The notes beneath the pieces were generated by a model. The model saw nothing but the letters and a program-made list of their open reading frames with translations. It made no database searches and was not told the origin of the DNA. Below are positions 54,167 to 61,629 of a DNA stretch of 64,000 nucleotides, one piece after another. The stretch is from Verrucomicrobiales bacterium (GTDB taxonomy: Bacteria > Verrucomicrobiota > Verrucomicrobiia > Verrucomicrobiales > DEV007), in NCBI GenBank assembly GCA_029213065.1, contig JARGPH010000005.1:67419-131418 (forward strand), in the 5' to 3' direction. The position numbers and the translations under genes were made by a program. Position 1 is the first letter of the stretch, and the number at the start of each line of letters is the position of its first letter.

Positions 54167-55033
54167 TCAGCGCTGAGAGGTGTGATTGTAAGCTTTCTCA
54201 AAAAGTCGGACGTGATTGGCTAGCTCGTTGTCCGGTGCGGCCACTATGAGGTCTTCGAAAGTCACCCAGTGCAGGTTCAGGTTTTCGACGCGCTCTTTGA
54301 GAACTGATTCCTCTGGATACTTCCATCCCTGATTTGTATAGGGATTCAGTCGGCAGGAATCCAACTCTGAAAGAATGGCTTCAGCTCCATTCGCTGCGTT
54401 TGAATACTCCTCAAATTTGTATTGATAGAACCGGGAACCTTGCGTTCTGCTTTTGAATTCACGGGGTGTCACCAGTGTGACGTGACACGTTGAGGGGAGG
54501 GAGTCAGCGTTTTGAAATGTGAGCGCATTTTCAATGACTCGGATTAATTGATTGCGGTGTGGATCCCCGCTGACCCCATACGAGAGATCAGAGAACCATT
54601 TCATTTCACAAAAAACAATCGGTCTCTCCGTACCGTCGTATTCGATGCCATGACTCGTGTTCTTCCTCTTTCGAATGCCACCTAGAGCCAGATCAAGATT
54701 GGTGTTTCCCTCACCATTACGAGGGGGCAGAGGTAGTGGCTCCAGCCATTGCAGGCCGTCGGTGAGGTCATGATCGTCGGACTCTGTGAGTAATTGAAAG
54801 AGCTTCTTGTTGCCGGAAAGGCCGCTGTCCGCATAAGCGAGAGAGGTTAGAAATGTCCAAATCTCCTCATCGTGGCAGCCTGTTTTTGAGGACGTTGCTG
54901 CAATTCTGAAATCATTCAGCCGTCGCAACATAGCATTCCAGTGCCCCTCCGTCGGTCTCGTGAAAAGAGCGAGGTGATCTTTTCGATCAGTGATTAATTC
55001 ACAAAGGGCTTCGATGTTACTTTTGTTCTTCAT
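54167..55033 (-). CDS. Putative PD-(D/E)XK nuclease-fold protein
   Basis: A 288-residue soluble protein with no close match that I recognise. Its centre suggests a restriction-endonuclease fold: NLDLALGGI (candidate Asp), followed about 35 residues later by PIVFCEMKWFSDLSYG, an E-x-K pair in the right place, and then a helix with HRNQLIRVIENAL. N-terminal helices (residues 1-100) and a C-terminal stretch (EESVLKERVENLNLHWVTFE) flank it. This would suit a defence nuclease, in line with the helicase and nuclease genes around it. It stands alone, with 213 bases to the EEP gene and a gene-free stretch upstream. Confidence 0.6.
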   Translation of the reverse strand: MKNKSNIEALCELITDRKDHLALFTRPTEGHWNAMLRRLNDFRIAATSSKTGCHDEEIWTFLTSLAYADSGLSGNKKLFQLLTESDDHDLTDGLQWLEPLPLPPRNGEGNTNLDLALGGIRKRKNTSHGIEYDGTERPIVFCEMKWFSDLSYGVSGDPHRNQLIRVIENALTFQNADSLPSTCHVTLVTPREFKSRTQGSRFYQYKFEEYSNAANGAEAILSELDSCRLNPYTNQGWKYPEESVLKERVENLNLHWVTFEDLIVAAPDNELANHVRLFEKAYNHTSQR

Positions 55034-55466
55034 AAATATTCATGCGTTCGTTGAACTCACTGACAGTAACTTTCCGCAATTACATTGGGTCCGTCACTCC
55101 GTCGAGACCTGCCGAGTGAAAGGTAGGGCAGGTTCGGCGTCTCCAGGGCTCCAATCATTTTTGCGGATTTTTCAGGTGGGATCGAGAGAACTATACATCA
55201 TGGGTCACCCTATACCGGTCCGATGCTTTTTGTTGTCGGATCACCCCATTGCTGTCCCACCCCTTACGTAAAAGTGTTAGCCATGAACATGAAATACAAA
55301 GATCTCGGAGATGTGTGAACGGAATACTGAGACTTGCCATCTCAGGGCTCCGATGGCGGAGATTCTTTGGGACGAGGTGAACCGGGTTACGCAGTAGGAA
55401 TGGGGTTACGGATTTGCGGGGGCGTTCTCGCTTTCCCGTTCTTTTGTATTTGTTAGTTTAATCGCC
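55034..55466. other. Gene-free stretch, nothing recognised
   Basis: These 433 bases lie between the nuclease-fold gene (minus) and the truncated AddA-like fragment (plus). No ORF of family resemblance, RNA or clear repeat was seen. It may be remnant DNA of the deleted helicase portion, but no similarity supports that. Confidence 0.3.
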
Positions 55467-56207
55467 TTGGAAATAATATTTGGAGCCGAACTTGATGGAT
55501 GTCCCTCCCAGGGAGAGTGGGTAGGTGTGGGCAAATGTGTCTGTGGCCCGCAAGGATTGCTCAATCTCCTGGAAGTTGCAGTTGGTCTGCCTCTAAGGAT
55601 TCCGTTTCCGATTCGAATCGATTCAAAAACACAGAGGATGCCCGCTGTCTTGATTCCCTCCTCGCAGGAGTCTGTGTCCTCTGCCGGGGTGGGGGAAGCC
55701 ATTGTGTTCGGGGAACGCATCGCTTGGCAGGGGAGTCCGGACCCGGGAACGGTTGGCGATGCGATGCACCGGATCTTTGCCGTTGAGATTCTCATTCCGG
55801 AGCCAGATAAACGCGCTCGCCTGAAGCGCATCTCAGACATTCTTGCAGGCTTCGAGTTGGAGTCTCACCTCGAACCGTCAGCCGTTGCGGCGACAGTGGA
55901 TCGCTATCGTGCCTTCGTTCAAAAGCAGTTCTCGCCGATCTCTGAGAGTGTCGAAGTGCCTTTCTCGTATGTGAATGAGTCAGGCCAGCGCGTCAGTGGA
56001 TTCATCGATCATCTGCTGGAGACCGAGGCGGGATCGGTCATTCTCGATCACAAGATTTTCCCCGGGAAGAGAGATTACTGGAATGCAAAAGTCTTGAGTT
56101 ACTCGGGGCAGTTGGCGGCGTATAGGAACTCTTTGGAATCGCCAGAATCAACTTCACTATATGTTCATTTGGTTTCAGCGGGCTGCGCATTCAAAGTAGT
56201 TTGCTGA
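55467..56207 (+). pseudogene. Truncated UvrD/AddA-type helicase-nuclease, C-terminal nuclease part
   Basis: The open frame (246 codons, opening at a TTG) contains the RecB-like nuclease domain of AddA-type enzymes: IVFGERIAWQGSPDPGTVGD then AMHRIFAVE, GQRVSGFIDHLLETEAGSVI with LDHK (the D-x-K nuclease pair), and LSYSGQLAAYRNSLE before a final strand. The whole UvrD-like helicase portion is missing upstream, and the first 60 residues do not resemble anything. It is therefore a 3' remnant of a gene that would normally exceed 1000 codons. It lies just before the large SF1 helicase gene and may reflect a deletion at the island junction. Confidence 0.6.
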
Positions 56208-56313
56208 AAATCTCAAAAATGGAATTGCCTAAATGAACTGACGCATGACGATGCTTTCGATGCATCAATAGTCGTGAGACGGCTATGCCCGAATATCAAA
56301 TTGATTGATCATA

Positions 56314-59300
56314 ATGCCTGAAGCAGAAAATAAACTCATCGCAATCCTCAAATACCTTGAGGAATGGGAAAAGCTTGTCCGTAAATCGGTCATGAATGTC
56401 GATGACTATGGTGCGGGACTTTCTGCTTACCAGCATGACATAGAAGGCCTCCCCGGGATTGATACTCAATTGATTGATGATGGAGATGAGATATGGCTGA
56501 AAGTCTCTCGCCTTTCGAAAACGCCTCCTCCAAATCCTCCAGATTCCCTTAAGCCATGGATTGTATTGAAAGACTCGGCAAATGCAGAGCCAAAGTGCAG
56601 GGATTCGATTGTTCGGCCTGGTGAAGGCATTGAGGACGAGCCAAAGGAGCTTTTTTGTAATGATAGTATCCGTTCAGATTTCCAACATTATGTTGATCAA
56701 ATCTGGTCGCCTTGGGCTGAAAAAGAAGCTTCGAGAAGAGAAAGCATTAAATTATATGAACGGCTCTTCAGTCTTCAGCAAACTCTGAATAACTCTTCAA
56801 CTGAGACGCCTATCGAGATTGTTTGGGGGATGGGGATGGTAGTATGGCGGGAAAATGGAAAAACTGTGCGCCACCCTTTGATATCGCAACAAGTTGAGAT
56901 CCTTCCGCTCGAAGGGGATATGACGTTGAGAGTGAGGGCTACTCCCCGTGAACCCCAACTGGAATTAGACCCTTTCATGCCTTTGGATATTGTTGGTTTG
57001 GCAGCATTTGAATCTGAGGCGAGAGCAATTTTGAATGCAGGTGAAGTAGTCCTGTCACCTTTTGATACATCGACATTTGAGACAATTTGCAGAAATGCTG
57101 CTGCACAACTAAATACCAATGGGATTTATCTCCCTGATCATTCTGGTTACGACGGAACCATTCCCACAGTGGGAGAGGATCTTCAGATTACTGATTCCTG
57201 GGTTCTTTTCGCTAGGAAGAAAAGCTCCAGTTATCTCGTCGATGATTTGAGAAGGCTGACGGAAAAAATTGGAGAAGTAGGGATTCCCGATGGAGCGCCT
57301 TCCCATTTAGTTGAGGATCCATCAGATGAGGTCGACGAACCCCCGGAAATGAATTTTCGGGGCCTATCAACTGCGGGGGCAACTTTTGAGGGCAAGTCAC
57401 ACGAGCTATTCTTCCCCAAGCCGTTCAACGATGAGCAAGTAGAGATCATTCGGCGTTTAGAATCTCAGCCTGGTCTTGTTGTTCAAGGGCCTCCGGGAAC
57501 CGGTAAAACGCACACGATTGCGAATGTGATCTGTCATTACCTCGCTCAGGGAAAGCGAGTCTTGGTGACCTCAAAAGGCGAGGCTGCCTTGTCTGTCCTT
57601 CAACAGCAAATTCCCGAGGCAATTAGACCACTTACTGTCAGCTTGCTGACAAATGAAAGGGAAGGTCGTGATCAACTGGAAAACGCGGTAAATCATATTA
57701 ATTCCGAAAGGACAAATCTTAAGCCGCGTGTATTGCGGCGCGAGATTGAAACGGGAGAGAAGGAAATTGAGCGCCTTCATCAGAAAATTGCGTCGATTGA
57801 TACCGACCTCCGTGCGTGGGCTCAAAAGAATACATCGCCTGCACCCGAGTCTATCGGAGGTTTGGATCCTGAAGTGCTCGCGAGGGAGATTATTAATTCG
57901 GAAGCCAAACATAAATGGTTTCCGGATAGGCTTGATGCGAGGGGCGAACACGATTCTGGTATTTCAAACGCCGATATCGAGTCACTTCGAGATGCGCGGC
58001 TGGAGTTGGGGGAGCAACTGCAATATGCAGGGATTGAGATTCCTCTGCCTGCAGATATGCCATCTGCTGCTGCCATAGCTACGATCCACGAAAACCAGAT
58101 CGAAGGTGAAGTAATAACAGAGGGAATCGAGGAAACCAATCTGCCCCGGTTTCACACGGATTCATTCGAATTATTAGAGGCTGCTTCCAAGCTCCATAGT
58201 GAAACTCGGGAGCACCTCAAGTTGCAGGGCTGCATGAGGGCAGGTTGGCTCAAGAAATTAAAAGGGATCTACACGAACTCACACATCAATGGTGCGTCGT
58301 CTCCTGACCGATACCTTTCCGATGCTATTGACGAGCTGCGTTCCGATATTTTTGATATGCGAGACGGCTTTGCCAAATTTGCAACCACTCCAGTGGATCT
58401 TCATCTTGATTGGCACAACGACGATGATCTTCGTAGTGCGCTTGAACGTTCTGCAAAGGGGAGGCGGCCATTTCCCGTCTTCACGTTTGGTAGAAAAACC
58501 GCACGAGATCGCTACACGAAGGTTCGCCTAAATGGAAATAATCCTTCTACATCTGCCGAGTGGAAAAAGGTTCTGGAATTCGGAGAAATTCTAAAGAAGT
58601 CACGGGAGCTTCTTGCCCGATGGAATAATTTGAGGCATCAACTTGAAATACCAATTGTAAGCGAAGACCCAAGTCTAACCGTATCGCAGCTGGTCGATCA
58701 TGCCGAGCGTTCAGAGCGGATGAAGCTTTTGGCGGTAAACTACAATCTCACGTTTGTGCAGCGTGTAATGGCAGTGTTCCCCAGTTTAGACTCGGAGCGA
58801 ATTACCCCCACTGAGCAATTCTTGGTGAAGCTTGAGACTAATCTCAAAATTCAGCTGCGAAAACACGATCTAGCATCCGCCGGCGTTAAGGTGTCAGCTT
58901 TAAAGACTCAGTTGCGACAAACCCGTGGAGAGATATTTCAGCAGATGTTGGACTATATTGGCTCTTCATTGGGTAACCCAAAAGTCTCCGTAGGTGAATG
59001 CGAAAAAGGTTGGCAATTATTTCTTGATGAGCTGCTAGCGCTACATGAAAAAGAGCCTCTTTTTGAGAAGGTGAGATCTGTAACCTCCCAAATTGAGAAT
59101 TGTGGAGCCATTGAATGGGCTGAGAGACTGCGGCAACAACCCAGTCTGGCAGAATCTGATGATCTCCTCCCTGAGTATTGGGAGACCTCGTGGCTGTGGA
59201 GTCGTAAACGCGGTTACATTGAGTCAATCGATGGTCGGAAGCAGATTCTCCAACTCACCCGGGATCGAAGCGAAGCAGAGAGCTCTCTCTCCACTGAATA

Positions 59301-61341
59301 CGAAAGCATGATTGAGCACCGGACCTGGTTGGGCCTGGTCGAATCTCTCAACGATCGAGTTAGTCGGGCGATCGTTTCTTATGTCAAAGCGATCGGAGCA
59401 ATGACCAGAACGGGGAGAGGTCGCCGCGACCCTCAACTTCGTCGAGCCGCACAGGAGGCTATGGTAGATGCCAGCCGTGGGATACCGTGTTGGATCATGC
59501 CGCAGTGGCGTATTTCCGAAACTCTTCCTCCAGATTTGGGTGTATTCGATCTTGTGATTATTGACGAAGCGTCCCAAAGCGATGCGTGGGCAGTCCCAGC
59601 CTTACTCCGTGGGAAAAAGGTATTGATTGTCGGAGATGATAAACAGGTCGGCCCAAACCCATCGTTTACTACGCAATCGCAAATCGATCACTTAATGGGG
59701 CGTCTTCGCGAAGCTGATATCCCAACTTCGATATACACCTATCTTGATCCAAAACAGTCTATATACGACTTAGGTGAGATTGTGTTTGCCGGGCAAACAA
59801 TTCGCCTTCGAGAGCACTTTCGTTGTGCAGAACCCATCATTGAGTTCTCAAACAAACTTTGCTATAACGGCGAGATTAAGTGTGTTCGAGTTCCCACCGC
59901 AACAGAACGACTTTTACCAACCCTTGTCGATGTTCATGTGCAAACTGGATACCGGGATAAACGTAGAAAAGTCAACAAGCCGGAAGCCAGTGCAATAGTG
60001 AAGGAAATCGATCTGCTGACCTCCGATCCAGACTTTGCGGGCAGAAGTATCGGAGTGGTTTCCCTGTTGGGTTATGAGCAGGCGAGACATATCCAGGAAG
60101 AGTTGATTGATCAGATCGGAGAAGAGAAGTTTCTTGAACACAATATTCGATGTGGAGATGCCCGGACCTTTCAGGGGAGTGAAGCCGACATTATCTTCAT
60201 TTCAGCAGTTGATGATCCTGACAGTGGTGCTGTTTTTACTCCCAATCGAGTGGATAATATTCGCAGGATCAATGTTGCTGTCTCCCGTGCTCGTGATCGT
60301 CTCTATTTCTATCACAGCTTTGCCCGGAGCGATCTGAGTGCTATCGATTTGAGAGGAAAGTTGATGGATCATTTCAAGGCTCCCATGATGGGCTTGGGTG
60401 TTGAGCAAGGGAGCGATCTATGTGAATCTGATTTCGAGCGCGAAATGTTTGAAGCTCTTTGTAAACGCGGCTATCGCGTCATTCCGCAGGTTCCTGTTGG
60501 GAGCTATCGAATTGATATGGTCGTTGAAGGGCATAAGGGGCGACGTCTTGCGATTGAGTGTGATGGCGACCGCTATCATGGGCCGGACCGCTGGATGGAT
60601 GATATGGGGCGACAGCGTGTTCTTGAGCGGGCGGGATGGAAATTTTGGCGATGCTGGGGATCTAGTTTTGCCAAAGACAGGAATGGATGTATCGAAGATC
60701 TCGTCGAGACTCTTACTGCCGATGGGATTGAGCCGATAGGGGGGCAGGATATTGATTTTTCCGGGATGGTTGATTTTCGATCGGTTGGTCCTGAGGGCGA
60801 GGAGTTCGTGGTTATTGATGATGACGCTGATGAGCAACCAGATGCATTGGCAGAGTCTGAAGTTGAACCTGAATTATCGAGTCAGGTTGACGGAGAAACT
60901 GATGAGGATCACGGACCGGCTGTGAGAAAGAAAACTGGCCGCCCCGAGAGGGTAGCCGCACGGGATATTAGCGGAGCACAATCACATTCAGCCGCATCGG
61001 GCACGCCTGATCTGTTTGACGGTGACTTCTCTGATCTAGACCTTTTTCAAGGTGAGCGACAGCAGCCGAAGACAGCCGCTCAGGTTGTTCTGGAGCCTGA
61101 GGTAACCGGACCAAGAGTTTCCATTGAAGATCTCGTCACCTTCTGCTATTGCGATGAGGATAATAAGGAGATTGTTGTCTGTATCATTGATGGCCCCTCG
61201 AACCCTGATGTTGGGCATATCAATTCCGACACTGCCTTGGCTGCGGGGCTTCTTGGCGCTCGCGAAGGCCAACGGTGTGAGATTACGCTTCCTGGTGGAA
61301 AGCGCTTTGCTCGAATATTGAACGTCGAAAACCGTTTGTGA
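56314..61341 (+). CDS. Large SF1 (DNA2/UPF1-like) helicase with C-terminal nuclease domain
   Basis: A 1675-residue protein. Walker A is at about 393-400 (VVQGPPGTGKTHTIANVICH), followed by a long helical insert (about 450-1050), Walker B near 1080 (LVIIDEASQSDAWAVPALLR), VGDDKQVGP, and the C-terminal RecA lobe with RTFQGSEADIIFISAVDD and RRINVAVSRARDRLYFYHSF. Residues about 1370-1470 are a DUF559/VSR-like PD-(D/E)XK domain (EREMFEALCKRGYRVIPQVP, YRIDMVVEGHKGRRLAIECD). Proteins of this build are frequent in defence islands. A TTG nine bases upstream also opens the frame; the ATG is preferred. It is 289 bases from the DrmD-like gene on the same strand, so joint expression is possible. Confidence 0.85.
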   Translation: MPEAENKLIAILKYLEEWEKLVRKSVMNVDDYGAGLSAYQHDIEGLPGIDTQLIDDGDEIWLKVSRLSKTPPPNPPDSLKPWIVLKDSANAEPKCRDSIVRPGEGIEDEPKELFCNDSIRSDFQHYVDQIWSPWAEKEASRRESIKLYERLFSLQQTLNNSSTETPIEIVWGMGMVVWRENGKTVRHPLISQQVEILPLEGDMTLRVRATPREPQLELDPFMPLDIVGLAAFESEARAILNAGEVVLSPFDTSTFETICRNAAAQLNTNGIYLPDHSGYDGTIPTVGEDLQITDSWVLFARKKSSSYLVDDLRRLTEKIGEVGIPDGAPSHLVEDPSDEVDEPPEMNFRGLSTAGATFEGKSHELFFPKPFNDEQVEIIRRLESQPGLVVQGPPGTGKTHTIANVICHYLAQGKRVLVTSKGEAALSVLQQQIPEAIRPLTVSLLTNEREGRDQLENAVNHINSERTNLKPRVLRREIETGEKEIERLHQKIASIDTDLRAWAQKNTSPAPESIGGLDPEVLAREIINSEAKHKWFPDRLDARGEHDSGISNADIESLRDARLELGEQLQYAGIEIPLPADMPSAAAIATIHENQIEGEVITEGIEETNLPRFHTDSFELLEAASKLHSETREHLKLQGCMRAGWLKKLKGIYTNSHINGASSPDRYLSDAIDELRSDIFDMRDGFAKFATTPVDLHLDWHNDDDLRSALERSAKGRRPFPVFTFGRKTARDRYTKVRLNGNNPSTSAEWKKVLEFGEILKKSRELLARWNNLRHQLEIPIVSEDPSLTVSQLVDHAERSERMKLLAVNYNLTFVQRVMAVFPSLDSERITPTEQFLVKLETNLKIQLRKHDLASAGVKVSALKTQLRQTRGEIFQQMLDYIGSSLGNPKVSVGECEKGWQLFLDELLALHEKEPLFEKVRSVTSQIENCGAIEWAERLRQQPSLAESDDLLPEYWETSWLWSRKRGYIESIDGRKQILQLTRDRSEAESSLSTEYESMIEHRTWLGLVESLNDRVSRAIVSYVKAIGAMTRTGRGRRDPQLRRAAQEAMVDASRGIPCWIMPQWRISETLPPDLGVFDLVIIDEASQSDAWAVPALLRGKKVLIVGDDKQVGPNPSFTTQSQIDHLMGRLREADIPTSIYTYLDPKQSIYDLGEIVFAGQTIRLREHFRCAEPIIEFSNKLCYNGEIKCVRVPTATERLLPTLVDVHVQTGYRDKRRKVNKPEASAIVKEIDLLTSDPDFAGRSIGVVSLLGYEQARHIQEELIDQIGEEKFLEHNIRCGDARTFQGSEADIIFISAVDDPDSGAVFTPNRVDNIRRINVAVSRARDRLYFYHSFARSDLSAIDLRGKLMDHFKAPMMGLGVEQGSDLCESDFEREMFEALCKRGYRVIPQVPVGSYRIDMVVEGHKGRRLAIECDGDRYHGPDRWMDDMGRQRVLERAGWKFWRCWGSSFAKDRNGCIEDLVETLTADGIEPIGGQDIDFSGMVDFRSVGPEGEEFVVIDDDADEQPDALAESEVEPELSSQVDGETDEDHGPAVRKKTGRPERVAARDISGAQSHSAASGTPDLFDGDFSDLDLFQGERQQPKTAAQVVLEPEVTGPRVSIEDLVTFCYCDEDNKEIVVCIIDGPSNPDVGHINSDTALAAGLLGAREGQRCEITLPGGKRFARILNVENRL

Positions 61342-61629
61342 ATTCACACTCTTCCGGAATATGTCACGCAATCACATTTTCATAACTCGATTGGCCAACG
61401 CTTCTTCCTTTTTACTTTTTAATTCCCGTCCTTGCTTCAGGGAGGGGCAAAGATTCAATTGCTTGGATTTTCCGCGATGGGCGCTAATTCCTATTTTATT
61501 TACTCAGGCTGGTCATCAGAAATGGGGAAAGCCGAACAAGAGAAGGAAAGATCAATGTTAGGATACGTAGGTCAGTGTTTTTCCTTGTTGCCGAAGTTTG
61601 TTTTTCTCCCTACTTAAAGTGTTCTTTGT

